The notes below the pieces were generated by a model that was given only the letters and a program-made list of their open reading frames with translations, was not told the origin of the DNA and did no database searches. This document shows, piece by piece, positions 1 to 12,799 of a DNA stretch of 64,000 nucleotides. The translations under genes were made by a program, and so were the position numbers. Source of the stretch: Psettodes erumei. Its lineage: Eukaryota; Chordata; Actinopteri; Pleuronectiformes; Psettodidae. The stretch lies in assembly GCA_016785225.1 (NCBI GenBank), contig JAFBJZ010000290.1, positions 675,001-739,000 on the forward strand, written 5' to 3'. How positions within the stretch are numbered: the stretch's first letter is position 1; every line of letters starts with the position of its first letter.

Positions 1-300
1 AACTATGAGAGTACGGTATTAATCAAAATCTTTAACAGACAGGCGGAGAGAGGGGACGGGTGACAGCAACAGATAAGGAGAGAGAAATATGTTTTAAAGT
101 TCAGGGAGAGAGGGAGAGTGAGGTGAACAGAAATAAATTAGGTCAAAGCAAAAACTAAATTTTAGGCCACTTGAACTGATCAGGAATCCCAGTCTCCCAT
201 AACAACTAAGATTACATTTGTATATCTCAATCTTATTTCTGACTTCTGAGTTGAACAAATAATTGATTGGCACCTCATTTTATGTTTCCTCCTGTGTCCA

Positions 301-525
301 TTTGTTGGTTAGTTTGATTGGCACCTGGTTTGTGCAAAAGCTAGTAAATGGATTTCCATGAAACTTGGTGGAGGGATATAGCTTGGGCCAAGGAGGAACC
401 CATCATATTTTGGTACCGATCTGGATCATGGGGTGGAGCCAGGAATTTTTTTTCTTTAATATTGTAAGATAGGGCATTAAAAAAAGAAGAGTTAATATCA
501 GGGGAATTCTGCATTTATTGAGTGT
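301..525 (+). repeat. Dispersed teleost repeat ('CATGAAACTTGGTGG' family)
   Basis: The string around 340-480 (a CATGAAACTTGGTGG core, then GGGCCAAGGAGGAACCCAT, GGATC-ATGGGG and AATTTTTTTTCTTTAA) is one I recognise as a very common interspersed sequence of teleost genomes. I cannot assign its transposon class with certainty. It is diverged and lacks coding capacity. Confidence 0.6.
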
Positions 526-1861
526 CATTCTAGTTCTGGTTGAGTTTGAATTGTGTCCTCTGAAGAATGTCATTGACACAGACTCTGTTATCTGGACTCG
601 ATAAGAAACAAGCAAACAAGATTTGATACACAATCATGTATGTGCCTATCCATGGCGGAGGTCCTGTGCGTGATTGCGTCTGCGTGTGTGTGCTACTGAA
701 CTTCAGTCCTTACATAATGACATGTAACTATAGCTTAGCAAAGAATTCCCTTAAAGTACAGACTTCTGGCTTTTGAAAGAGACAACTTTATGAAATTGAT
801 GCCTTGGTGTTTCCCTTGATCATTGGAATGTACGAACAAGTTGGTCATGAACAACTTAATGCAGTTTCCCCACAGTTTTGTGCGGTTCTCAAGGTAGAAA
901 CATAGTGGTCTTTTGTCCACTTTCACAAAGCAGGACTACAAAGAACCATTTTAAGAGCCTGTAATTAAATCCTTTTCTTTTCATCTGTTTAGTGAACAAC
1001 AGAGGTTTTCTTTCCCACTATCCACCACATTTACTTCCAGTTTTCACTTTTCCTTTCTTTTGTTCACTTCAGGTCGAATGTGAGGAATTTGCCAAAAACA
1101 ATAGGTAACCTTCATAACTGTATAAAGTCACAAAGGCGACCACACTGACTAATGTATCCTTCACAGGTTTAAAAAGAAAAACACGGATTTGGCTACAGAC
1201 ACTCATGATGACGCTGTCTCATTTAGCCTGCATTTACTTGTTGGCTACTTGGCAGGAACAGCGGCGGTTCGCACAGCGTGGACAGATTATCTTCATTAAA
1301 TTAATAAAACAAAGCCATTAGCAAACCAGCAGCTGTCTATACACCCAATAGGTATGTGATAACGTCAGCATTCATTTGGCGTCGTGTTTCTGTCTGATAT
1401 TCACTCTCCTTTGAGTTCTTTTTTGTTTCTTTAGAACTCCTGATAAAAAATATCGGTCCCCTTAGCCGCTAAATGCTGTGTTCAGCGGCTAATTGCTAAT
1501 TTTGTCTTTCTGCTGTTATATATTCTACTGAAAACGTCACCCACAGTTTATGGAGAAACAGAAAAAGGTAAAGGGAATTTGTAAGTGGTATTTCTCCCCA
1601 CTGTGTGAATTTATTTGAAGTAATTTGTGAGATACGTCATTTCAAAAGACTTTTTTTCGTGGATGCCATTTTTGATGTGCAACACCATTAATACTACTAA
1701 AACCAATGGTGGCGGAATTCCGTTCAGCGGCTTTCGTTTCGGTGTCTTGGTATTCTGCGAACTTGTTCGCTGTCACGTTATATTGGGGACACATTATTGG
1801 TGATTATTAGTAAGACATGATTTTACTAGTATCACAGCTAGACTGGCTTGCTGCCTTTCCT

Positions 1862-2085
1862 AGTGTTAAAAGAACAAACTGCCTCACTCCGAGTCTGGTT
1901 CTCGAGGTTTCTGCCCGTGAAAAGGGAGACTTTCCTCTCCGCAGCCACCAAATGCTCACTCATTGTGGGAACTGTTGAGATTCTCTTATATTGTATGGTG
2001 TTTTGCTTTAAGGTGTTTCGCTGTAAAGTGCCTTGAGATAATGTATCTTGTGAATTGGCGCTATACAAATGAAATCAGATTGTCA
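1862..2085 (+). repeat. Dispersed teleost retroposon 3' segment
   Basis: The sequence runs CACTCCGAGTCTGGTTCT, GGTTTCTGCCCGTGAAAAGG, GCTCACTCATTGTGGGAACT, TGTAAAGTGCCTTGAGATAA and ends with TTGGCGCTATACAAAT. This order matches a very abundant fish interspersed repeat that ends in 'GGCGCTATATAAATAAAATTG', interpreted as a LINE or derived SINE tail. It is truncated and ends about 240 bp upstream of the inverted CCAAT box. Confidence 0.7.
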
Positions 2086-2400
2086 ACAAGGAAAACGATA
2101 ATTAATAGGCCTGTGGAGATTTGTACTAGTGCCAAATATTGTCCTCCATAATTTGAGCCACCTCTCTCTCTCTCTTTTTTTTTTTTAACAACCGCACATT
2201 ATACTAAACATCACTTCCTGCTATTACAGTTAATCTAAAACTAATCGTGATGTTGCAGGCGATCAAGCGTCTAACACTTTAAAAGGTGCCGCTCGCGGGG
2301 TGCTCTGATGTCCTCTTTTGTGATTGGCTGAGAGCAGAGAGGAGGGTGTGCGTGGTTGCGTCATGTTAAAGAGAGGGACGAAAGCTTATGTTGGGAGGGG

Positions 2401-2404
<4 letters not shown>

Positions 2405-2466
<62 letters not shown>
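2405..2466 (+). repeat. (GA)31 microsatellite in the promoter region
   Basis: An uninterrupted GA dinucleotide run of 62 bp lies between the CCAAT/CRE-like motifs and the presumed leader exon. Confidence 0.95.
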
Positions 2467-2469
<3 letters not shown>

Positions 2470-2728
2470 ACAGGGAGAAGGAGGCAGGCGCAGTAGCAGT
2501 CTTAAATCCGCCACACGGAGACGGACGGTGCCAGCTGCTAGCTTCGTTAGCTACAGTAGACAGTTAGCAACTAGCTTCAGAGTCATCGCACCTTTACTAC
2601 ATATGAAGGACTGAGCAAGAGAGCGAGGGGGTGTGTGTGTGCGCGCGCGTGCATGTGTGACAGCGTGTGTGTCGATGCTTTGAGAGCCCGCTCGGCTGTC
2701 CCGAAGTCAACTCCTCGTGTTTGCGTGT

Positions 2729-2731
<3 letters not shown>

Positions 2732-2768
<37 letters not shown>
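2732..2768 (+). repeat. (TG)n microsatellite
   Basis: A pure TG run of 37 bp within the presumed 5' leader region. Other TG-rich sequence flanks it at 2631-2670 and 3041-3066. Confidence 0.95.
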
Positions 2769-2769
<1 letters not shown>

Positions 2770-5280
2770 TGTGCAGGCACGAGTGTGTGTAAATATATAC
2801 ACCCCCTATTTCCCTTTTCCTTGTATGAGTAGCAGCCTGTCTGGTTTTGTGTGTGTGTGAGGTTAGCAAGCCAAGAGCAAAAGCACGCACAAACACACTC
2901 TGATAGTCGACTGTTTACACTCGGTGTCCAGTTACTTGACAGCGGATTCACATCTTTTACTGATACCGGCACAGCACCAGCATGTGAGTACTGATGGACA
3001 ACGTCTGTGTGTGCAGCATGAGTGGGTCCTGTGTCTCTCTGTGTGTGTGTGTGTGTGTATGTGTGTATATGACTTCCATTGAGTGCGTTTTACCCAAAGA
3101 CAAGCCATACCCCTTTTCTTCCTTACCGTCTGGCTTAAGTGTAACGTTACCTGGGTGTTGCACTGTCAACGTGTTAAAAGGTGTTTCAGCGTTGTGAGTT
3201 TGTCGTAGCTGCACAGTTGTTACAGATATACATTCTTTATACGCAAACTTTGAAATTGGGGGTTCGTTTACTTTGCTGACTGCAGTCAGTAAGCTAAAAT
3301 GTGCATACAATAACTTTAACACAATGTTGCAGGAGGTGTCTCACACATTAGGCACTTTTTTAACATAGAGTTTTGTTGCATCATGAATTGACTGCATAGG
3401 GACACATGCAGCAATGACTGCTTCTGTCAGAGGTTACCTACTGTGATTTTACACCGACAGGGTGGATGGTGAGGTGAAGTAAAACATTTTGCTGAGTGGC
3501 TCCTTTCCCAGATGGAGGTACTTTTAAGAGCAGGAAGCACAGAGTTAATAACCCCATGTCTCCTAACAGAGTGAATGAGTGTCTGTTTACAAGCTGAAAC
3601 TTGTAGATTGCCAAACATGTTGTCCTGAGAACTGAACCTCAGAGGGCCTTGTAAATGTGCGCATATCATGACCTGATTTTTCTCACCAGTTCTCTGTGTT
3701 GTAGAAATTTTGCTCCTGTACTTTCACCTTTGAACCCATGCCTGTGTGTCTGTTGTGTCAGAATCATATGATGGTAAAGTTTGATCCTCTTCAGAGCAAC
3801 CTTTACTCTGCTTCAAACAGTGGTACATGCAGAACAGCTGTCCTATCCCCATCCTGGATAGGCCCAGTGGAAGCTGCGCAGTGATCAAACGGAGGACATT
3901 TATTTTCACAAATCATAAGCAGAACTTGCAGTTTATCCTTTAGCACGGCTGTGTTCAGAAATATGCTGACAGGAAATGACAGCAGACCGCCTCTTCAAGT
4001 GACTGTCGTGTCCTTGTGTTTTTGATGGACATGTGCCATTTATTCACTCACCTTGATGTTATCAGTTGTCTCAGTAAAGCCTATGTAATAGAGAGGCAGC
4101 AAATCACTTATTGTGTCATGACAATGATGTCGAGCTTCTATGGCATTCTTTTTCATGAGCATAGAGTTGGACAGACAGTGGTAGCTGAAATGTTCACAAT
4201 CAGTAAGCATACTTTTGGTATAAATTAAACTGAGAGGTGTAGTTGTTGGGGAAGAGTGCAGAGAGAACATTTTAACTCATGTGTCTTGCACCAGAAGTGA
4301 TTGCATAGTGTCTCTCGACATGTGCTACAGCAACTGGTTTGTCTCCTGTGTCTGCCATTAAAAACATGCATGCATCTGTTTTACTGTGTTTGTGGCCCTG
4401 TTGGTACTTGGCATTAACAGGGCTCCTGTGTGATCTGATCACAAGGGGACGGCTCCAATTACAGGTGAGAACGCACGCAAGACACTTGGTGTGGGCCACA
4501 TTCTCATAGCACTGTGTATGTGAATGTGTTTATGTATGACACATGGACGGGGGTCCGATCATCAGTGGTCAAATGAGTCACATGCGGAGATGTATTATAA
4601 TGGCAGGTGTGAGTTGATGCACTTAAAACACTTTTCCACTTATGTGAACATACTTTGCTCATGCTATACAATAGATGTTTTGAAAATAGAGTAAATTGAA
4701 AATACTGCACTCATTATGCATTGGTAGAAACTTGCCTTACTCTCAAAGCATCTCTTTCAGGGCTGTCAACTGATTGGAGTCCTGACCTGTTGTTAGGGAT
4801 TCCCATGAACTGAAAAGCGAAAAAATTAAAATGATTTATTTGTCTTGACAAAGAGTGAACCTTCTCTCTATCATGCTGTCAGGGCACCATGGCTGTTGTG
4901 TGGGTGCTGAAAGAGAATCTGTCAGACAGGGAAGCAAGTAGTAAACAAAGACAGTGGTTTCAGTGGTGAGAATAAACTAGCAGTGTCCCAGGCACTCGGA
5001 TTCAACAAATTAACCTCTGAAGGGAATGACATAAAGATAATTCACACTTTGTGTGTTGCCCCTTTGCAGTGTTTGCTGAAGTCGTCAGTCAGTGTATGTT
5101 ACGTAGTTCAGTCTTGTTTGACCGAGCCAGCTGTGATAAACTGGTGACAGAATCGTGGACATGGATGTGAAGCATCAGCAGCATCTGGAATCTGCTTCTT
5201 CCCCCAAGGTGGAGAGAGATCATAGAGGATCTGGTAAAGGGTGCTGTTGTCATGGGACCAAAAGCGTAACGTTGATGTGA

Positions 5281-5745
5281 TACCTGACTGTAGTGTCTGT
5301 CTGCGTCAGACTTATATTTATGTATTTATATTTAGATAAATGGAATCATTGTTTTATTGTATATACTTAGATTAGTGCCATTGTGTTATTAAAGCTTTTG
5401 AACAATACTTCTCACCCCTGTGCTTCCCCACACATATTCTTATTTCTTATTCTTACTCATAATCTCATTTAATATACTATTATTATAGTATATTATATAA
5501 CATTCCTTTTCACCCACATGTATATAATCCCTACCTCCTTTTAAATTGTGTAACTTTTTTGCTTTTATTCTATTCTACCTCTATTATTATTGTTGTTGTT
5601 GTTGTTGTTGTTGTTATTTCATGTTGCTATTTTGCTTATTTTGCACCTGTCACCAAAGCAAATTCCTAGTGTTGTAACCTGACCGTTACTGTACCTGGCA
5701 ATAAATCCTTCTGATTCTGATTCTGATTCTGATTCTGATGAGTAT
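5281..5745 (+). repeat. Non-LTR retrotransposon (LINE) 3' end with CTGATT tail
   Basis: The segment is AT-rich and ends CACCAAAGCAAATTCCTAGT, ACTGTACCTGGCAATAAA, then a tandem tail of TCTGATTCTGATTC units (5709-5739). That is the characteristic 3' UTR and hexamer tail of teleost LINEs (CR1/L2/Rex1-like; exact clade not resolved). No reverse transcriptase remains: it is a 5'-truncated, dead copy. A (TTG)n run lies inside it at 5590-5615. Confidence 0.65.
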
Positions 5746-8086
5746 TAAATGGATCATTTGTAACTGGTGTTGTTGAACTGCATACTGTAAAATGATTTTT
5801 AACAGCTTGCAGGTTATGGTAAAGGTGACGTTAGTAGTGTGAATGTGCATTTGCATGTCAAGCTGTTTGCCACATTGTTATGTAGCTAAAACGTTAAAAG
5901 CAAATTTAAAAAAGTGTTTTTAATTGTCTCGTCTAACTCTGATGGTGAAAAAAGTTTGCTTGTTACAAAATAAATCACACTGACTTATATTTGAGGGCAG
6001 GAGTGTTATGTAACCATATTATCTATCCCGTTGGATAACCTGTGTCTGATGGCACGCTGCTTTGCCAGGTTGGTTGTGTTTGCTGTTGGTAAACCTCTTA
6101 CAGACAGGCTTCGTGTTGTCTGTGGGCTTTCCCTGATTGTTTGCTTTTGAAATAATGTCAGGCTTGCTGTTTGACGGACTAAGGTTCAGCCGAACGTAGC
6201 CTGCTGGCCAGTTTCTACAAGCCACTGCGCTCTCAGCCCTTTTTCTCTCCACACTCATTTTCTGCCCCTCTAAGAATTAAACACAAAACATGCTGGATTC
6301 CCTTTAGAACCGAATCTATATGAATCACAATTCATAGTCAGACTGATTTGTGATTTTGAAAAGCAGAACAAATGACTATGACTTCAATGGTCTACGATTA
6401 GACCATTAAAAAAAAAGATAATATAAATAGTTTTGTGGCTTCTGTTTCACTGTGCTGCAGCTCAGGAAAAATGCAAAAAGGCATCTAGGGCAGCAACAAG
6501 CACTTAATGAACGAGTTAAGAATTAAGCAAGAGATCTTGAGTTTTGCCAATGTATTTTATATCCTAAAGGGACATTCTGCAGCAGCAGGGAGCTGGAGCA
6601 TCTTGTTGACACAGCTGGTAAAGGGCTCGAGTGAGAGTCAAAGTCAAGAACAAAAGTTTCACTTGACTCCAACAATCCTGTCAGTATATTACAAACTGTA
6701 CCTTTTTTTATTTGAATACAACCAGTTCATTTTGTTGATGCTGCTTTGTTCAAATGAACATCAACGTCACTGTGGGATCATTGAGGTTTTGGATTCATAT
6801 TGAATATGTTCTGTTTTTCTTTTGAATTCTAGGATAATTAAATCTATTATGTGGGATGGAGCACGCCATTAATGTATGGCTCAAAGGTTCCTACCCACTT
6901 TTCAGTCCAAACATTTGTTTTGTCTACACAAACACAGACGGCCTTGGCAATAGGAATAGTGAAATTGCAACATGAACTTTCACAATTCTCTTTTTATTTT
7001 GATGTCGTAATTGCTTCCCAGTGCCACGCACATTTTAATCGGCACCTGGTAGTAACCCGATCCTCTTCATCTTCTCAGTTTCTTGTTTAATGGTATTTGG
7101 CAAAATCACGACCCATCCTACTTAATAACCTTGTTCTTGCTTTGTGAGCTTGTGTTTTCTGTTGGTATTTGGCATATTTTAAACCTCATTTTTTACGATT
7201 CTTTAGATATTTTGAATAGAACGATACAAGGACACAAGCTGGTCTTAACTCTTTGCGGTCACCGGTCACGTTCCTGCGTTCTTGCTTTGTTTGCATTGAG
7301 ATGAGACAGAAATGTTGTATGCTTTTATGCCTGATGAGCCCTGACCCGTTTAAACTGAGTGTACACAGAGTCATCCATTCTGCCTCTCTGGTCAGGAGCA
7401 GGTATGACAGAGGAGGAGACTGCTCAGGTGGAAGGAGGGAGGAAGGAAGGGAGTGTGGATGGGTGCACGCTCATTTTCCATTCGTTGTTGTTCACTCTTT
7501 CTCATTCACCTCCTCATTGTCACCCTGCCAGATCCATATCAGAGCCAGTTCTTGTCAAGCTCCACACCAAATGTAATTTGAATCTTTTGAGAATCCACAA
7601 AACGAGTGTTTTCATTTATTGTAAATACCACAAACATGACATGCTCTCGATCTAAATATGTTCACAAAGTTTCATTATCATGTATGTGCACTGAGTACAG
7701 GCAGAATCAGAACATATACCATATGTGATAAACTGCATTCTCATAATAATTCCTCAGTCATTATAAATAGTATCTTTCTTGCTAAAGCAATGATGGAAAA
7801 AAGGGCTTTTTGGTTATTATGGATTGATTTGTGAAAGTTCTGTCTCTTGTTTCAATGGTGAACTCCAGCAAGGAATTTTATGGTTGTCTTAAGGAGTTGC
7901 CATAATTATTTATTTGCCCCATGATCAGCCTGCTGGGACAAAGTTGATGCTAGTTATGTTTGTGTGTCATGCTATCACTTGTCGTGTCCGTGAACAGAAC
8001 TTTGACTCCAGGCAGTTAATGTGTGAACCACAAATCCCCCCGGTTCGTTTAGGCCAGCCAACACACATGTTATTGGAAGTAGCCTG

Positions 8087-8106
8087 TAACCTTTGACCTT
8101 TGACAG
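8087..8106 (-). promoter_or_regulatory. Triple DR1 nuclear-receptor-type motif in intron 1
   Basis: Read on the minus strand, three hexamers in the same orientation are each separated by one A: CTGTCA (8101-8106), AGGTCA (8094-8099) and AGGTTA (8087-8092). The AGGTCA family with one-base spacing is the DR1 site bound by PPAR/RXR, HNF4 and COUP-TF. The middle hexamer is perfect; the outer two deviate by two and one bases respectively. The position is about 5.1 kb into the inferred first intron. Function is inferred. Confidence 0.4.
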
Positions 8107-11100
8107 GAGACAGTGATTAATTCATGTTCGGCACGATTCAGCATTTGTGTGGCAACGGTTTTGGTTATTTGAGAACTTTGCTTTACACTCGAGCTTGTTT
8201 GGGCCTTTTTTTGTGTGTGTTTGGTAGGAGACAGAGATGTCTAGACAGCAGAAGTGGGGATGGGTTGTGGGGTCATTGAGTACGTTTGGCATGAAGTGGG
8301 GAATTGCTTGTTTAGTAATGTTCTATTTAACAGTTTCACAGTCCTGTGCTTTTAATGAAGACTGTCAAATACTGTGGAGTGTCAAAACATGAGTGTCAAA
8401 AACTTTGCACATTGACGCCCGCTACTAATGCTCTTACCTCAGCTACTGATGTACAGAGACTTAAGAGGAACCTCATCCTTCTGAGTTAAAACAAGTATCA
8501 GGTCTTTTAGCGCCTTCTTTCTGCTCTATTTCTCACGTGAACTGTCAGTTTTTAGACCTTTTGAATTTGAAACAATGAGGGTCTGAAACTGGTTTTGAGC
8601 CTCAGATTAAATCTTGTGTAACTAAATGCCAGAGGTGAAAGAATTCAGCCAAATGGAAATCAAAAGTGGATATCTCTGCCTGGATACACTGGTTTTGTTT
8701 TACCAGTTATTTGTGAAAGTGCGAGCACAAAATGTTCCAGGCTTTTTTAAAGAATTTTATTTAAAACACACACCTTCTGTGTGCGACTGTGAACTTTCAG
8801 GACTTTGGGAGTAGGTTATCAACTAAAAAGAGACACACAGAATCATTATTTCCGTCTTTCCCTTGTATTCGAGGCTGAACCCTGATACGCAACATTTTTT
8901 TTAATCTCTTGTCGGACACAAACCACAAATATGACATTGAGATGCCAAACCCAAAATTATCCCAAAGTTGCGCTGCTATAGTTTGAGTGTCTCAAACATT
9001 TGACATTCCTTTCATACCACAGCGTATTCTTGAGTTTTTGCCTCATTGTGTTCTGGCAGTGTGAATCATAAAACCAGTGAACTGCTTCCTGTGGAACTTT
9101 TTATTGTTGGTCCCATCTGTCAGTACAGGGAGACGAGAATAATGGAAAGATGAGGGACGTGAGAGAAATCTGAGAATGAGGGAACGACAGGAAGAGGATA
9201 GAGAAGTTAGAGACGATGGATGAGATGACAAAAAACAAGGAAGATTTAGACCTTTGTTTTCCCACCTCATCTCATTCAGTGTCTTTTTTTTAAAAACTTT
9301 GATTGCCATGTCCTTCTTGTCTTCAGGCGGACAAGAGAGCAAAGCATTCGCAGCATCACTGTCGAGACTTCTATCTATCCCAGTGGCAACATGCTACCTG
9401 TTTTATGCTATCAGTGGGTTTTGAGTTATCAGATCAGTGGTTGTTTTCAGCAATAATCAAACATATGGGTCATGCATCATCGCCGCGCACGCTTTCAGGT
9501 CGCAAAGCTTCCTTCCGCTCCAAGCTTCAGTGTCTGGCATGTTTCCAGCTTTTGAGAGATCAGAGAGCATTTTTGATCACAGGCCACATCTTAACCATCT
9601 GTAGGCTTCAGGCTGGTAACATTTCAATGCACATCGTTTATGCACTTAAGTCAATGCACGGTGGTCTTCTGATCATTTGTTGTTGGTCATGTTTTGACCA
9701 AACGTCACCTTTTAAGAAACTGATGAAAGATACTGTTAGTCTTGTACAGCTGTTTGGCATTTTGATATAGAACTTTCACATTATTTATCTTCTGGTTGTT
9801 TTAGCTTAGTTTAAATGTGTTAAAACATATAATGAAACATATTAAAGATTACTAGCCTCACTTGACTGTTAAGTGGTATTACAAAACAAAGTATTTATAT
9901 CTTAGGAAGTTGTAATTTAGCATTGTAGGAGAGGTTAGATAAATGAAAATCATCTCTGATCTGTGGGTTTGTGGCATGTCTCTTGTCCGTGGTCTGCTGT
10001 GGTGTCCCTGTTGTATTCAGGCCTCCAGAAACTGTATCTGTTTCATACTGTGACACTGTTTCCTTTTATGTATACACAGTGTACAGTTTCAGCCCAAGCT
10101 TGTCCTCAGACCATCTCAAGGCAGTCATTGTCTAAAAGAGTTCATTCACTGGCTCTTGACTTAATCCTTCACAGTTAATTCTCCATTCATTTGGTCATTT
10201 ACCAAGATGTCACACATCATATATAACATTGTCAGTATTTATCCAAACATGCCATACAGCTCACAGGCAGTGGCTGTGAGACTGAGACTTTACTCGGCAC
10301 AAAGAAATTGAGGCTTTTTTTCTGTCTGGCTCAATGAAATTGTGAAAAGTTGAAGATTCCAGCAGGCGGTGCGATTCAAGGCTCTTTGGATAAACCTTTT
10401 AAAATACACCTTTCCACCTGTGGGACCCTTTGGCCTTGATAGCGCTACCTCAGCTTTTGCCTCTGTAACCTTGGATCAGTATCTCTTATACTCACTCTGT
10501 TTTTTTGCTTGTAGAATTTAAAGCGTTGCATTTCAGAGGGAACTGGGGTGAGGGTTGTAATGAAAAGGGTTGAAGGAACAGTACATTTTTCTATTTTGGG
10601 CATCACATCCTGGCTTGTGTGCAATAATGAGGGTATATGTTATTTAGGATATGATCTTTTCAGCTGCCTTTATGTGCTGACGTTTATAATAAACCACATC
10701 AGTTTAAATGCTTCATGATGTGAGATTCTCATATAGTCCAATCCATAGTCCCCATTGCCTGCAGTGCTGTTGTTTGACCACTGTGTGGCAGTAAAGGACC
10801 ATCAGTGACGTGAAGCCTTGAAGTCAAACCAGACAAAGCCTCTATAATCTTGGGCTGACTGTCAAACCACACCATCAGTGGAGCTGCCAGTTTCCACACA
10901 GTGAATGAGACACTTAATAGCAAGTTGTATAGGCAGTTGATGATTATTTACACCTTTTTGATGTTTGTGTAGTTTTTGCGCGCTCGCATGTGATTGTGGG
11001 GTGAACCTGTTTGTGGTTTCACATCTTGTCGAAGTAATTGAACGATTTTAGGGGATTGCTGGTTGTACATGTAGCCATCAAACCACAATGCCAGCGTTTT

Positions 11101-12501
11101 TGTTTTCGTGTGCGTTTTGCATAATTAAGAAGTCGCTTTTATTATGTGGATGGTCTCTTTTGTTTTTTGGCGTAGTCCTTGAACCCAGCGAGAGCAACGA
11201 GGAGCACCTAGCTCAACTATGAATTGTTTTTTTCAAACTTTGAAGTGCCTTGTTCATTATCTAACATGAAGTCGTGTATAGTGAGTTATACCACTCAGTC
11301 AGCCAAGTTGCTTTCCCAGTGGACACGATCAGATTGTATTTGAAAGATAAATATCGGCAAGTTTCTTTCCAACAATTAAGTCTATGAGTGGGAGTAATGG
11401 GAGCAGTTTGTATGGTTCAGTCAAAGCTTGTGTTATGCATTTGAATTTTCTTGGGTGGGAAAAATATAATTAGTGCCTTCGTTTTATTGTCGTAATTTGC
11501 CAAAATCCAGCACAAACACACTGGAAGCTCATTACCTTTAATTAGACACACCTGCAGCTGATTGAATACCGGTAAGCAGAGCAGCAGCTGATTGGCTGTC
11601 ACACTGACAGCTTCCTTTGGAAATGTAATACTGATTTTGTGGAACTAGTTTAAATATGATTTCTAAAGATGCCATCAAACACTTTTAGAAAAAAGAACTG
11701 TTGACTCATTCTTAAGTGTCAAGGGATTCAGTGGTTTCTGTGGTCTTTTTCAATATTAAAAACCACTTCCTCGTGTTTATTGTGGTGATGATGTAATCAG
11801 TTCTTATCAAGTAATGATCAGCTTATGTGTGTTTATGGAAATTAGCTGCTTGTGATATGTGCACAGCATATCAGATTCTGGCTCGTTTTGGTTTATAACG
11901 TAAGTTTGGGGCTAAAATCATATTCTGACAGCGAGAAAAATACAAAAACCGCAAGGTGGTTATCTCTCTATCGTCTGTGTTCCCAGCCATTCTGTAAGGA
12001 AATACAACAAAGACCAGCAGGAAACAACCTTTCAAACATCTTTCATAAAAACAGAGGGTTAGGGCCACAGGCCACAAATCGTTCATACATAATGCAGTTT
12101 TTTTTTCAAGTGTTTGAATAGTACAGGATTTCTCATAAATATCAGTAAAGGGCCAATGAAAATTCTCTCAGAATAATAAAACTGCACCGTTGAAAGTCAC
12201 ACACAACCCTTGGCAACAACTTAATAGGGCCTGGTGCTTCAGTACATTTAATCTCTCTAAACAAGGCTCGCACCTCTTTAATAATTTTCAAAGCATCATC
12301 ACCATCTTATTTTCCTTCAAGCATCGTTTTCACCTGAGAAACTGAATTTATCAATTGTTTACTTCCCAGAGATTGTAATAAGATGTGAGCTGTAGGTTTC
12401 TGATAAGACGTTTGTGTTAGGTTTGATGGAGATTTGATGACTTGGAGCCACGGTGTTTACGCGCCTGACTAACCGGCTGCCTTGCTGCAGAATAACCGAC
12501 A

Positions 12502-12509
12502 TATATAAG
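12502..12509 (+). promoter_or_regulatory. TATA-box-like motif, possible proximal promoter
   Basis: TATATAAG lies 161 bp upstream of the pcx start codon, in sequence with local CpGs (TTACGCGCC, ATTCGGTTCGG). A start about 30 bp downstream would give an unspliced leader running into coding exon 1. That leader would carry upstream ATGs, including one at 12615 that overlaps the main frame. A chance AT-rich match is possible. Confidence 0.25.
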
Positions 12510-12668
12510 TCCCCGTATCCTGTAGACAGAGATTCGGTTCGGTGTCGTGTCAACTCTTATTTGTGTTATGTGCGAGTCTGTAATATTTCCTGTACTGTTG
12601 TTTGGTCCACTTTAATGTGCACAGAGACATTGTTGTGTACATTGAGAGTTTCTTTCTCCTTCTCTCAG

Positions 12669-12799
12669 GATGTTGAGATACACCGCAGTCCGAGGCGGCC
12701 TCACCCTATTGGCTGTGAGGCGGGCGTGTCTTCTCTCCCGCTTTACCCACTCACAGAGCGAGTATCGACCAATCAAGAAAGTCATGGTGGCCAACAGAG
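12669..12799 (+). CDS. pcx: pcx coding exon 1: start codon and mitochondrial transit peptide
   Basis: A pyrimidine-rich tract ending in CTCTCAG precedes the exon. One base then leads to ATG at 12670-12672. It encodes residues 1-43 plus one base. The start [18 protein letters not shown] matches the length and character of the vertebrate pyruvate carboxylase presequence (basic, hydroxylated, no acidic residues until Glu31). The mature-type sequence then begins with [12 protein letters not shown]. The donor is AGAG|GTAAGC at 12800. The ATG is only one base inside the exon if the acceptor at 12667-12668 is used, which implies that the 5' leader is supplied by an upstream exon. Confidence 0.96.

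Larger units (their letters stand above)
1..2279. other. Upstream intergenic DNA
   Basis: AT-rich sequence with no supportable exon. It contains two old dispersed repeats (301-525 and 1862-2085) and a short CT/T tract (2162-2186). The short open frames in it have no recognisable similarity and no splice context. Confidence 0.6.
2280..2983 (+). promoter_or_regulatory. Probable pcx promoter and 5' untranslated exon
   Basis: The AT-rich upstream DNA changes here to GC-richer sequence. An inverted CCAAT box (ATTGG) lies at 2323-2327, an ATF/CRE-like TTGCGTCA at 2356-2363 and a 62-bp GA tract at 2405-2466. There is no TATA box. A plausible leader follows, and the best splice donor is CAT|GTGAGTA at 2984, which would splice to the acceptor at 12668. 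The exact transcription start cannot be read; about 2470-2560 is my guess. The 2600-2980 part contains several upstream ATGs, so the real leader exon may be shorter or use another donor. Placement rests on position, composition and motifs only. Confidence 0.4.
2984..12668 (+). other. Inferred intron 1 of pcx (between leader exon and coding exon 1)
   Basis: About 9.7 kb of mostly AT-rich DNA. It holds a TG tract (3041-3066), a LINE tail (5281-5745), the triple DR1 motif (8087-8106) and, near its 3' end, the TATA-like motif (12502-12509). No coding exon was recognised. The 5' boundary depends on the unverified donor at 2984. Confidence 0.5.

Noticed and set aside
2583..3322. Overlapping open frames around the TG tracts on both strands
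   Set aside because: They consist largely of Cys-Val or His-Thr repeats from the microsatellites, in the presumed 5' leader and first intron.
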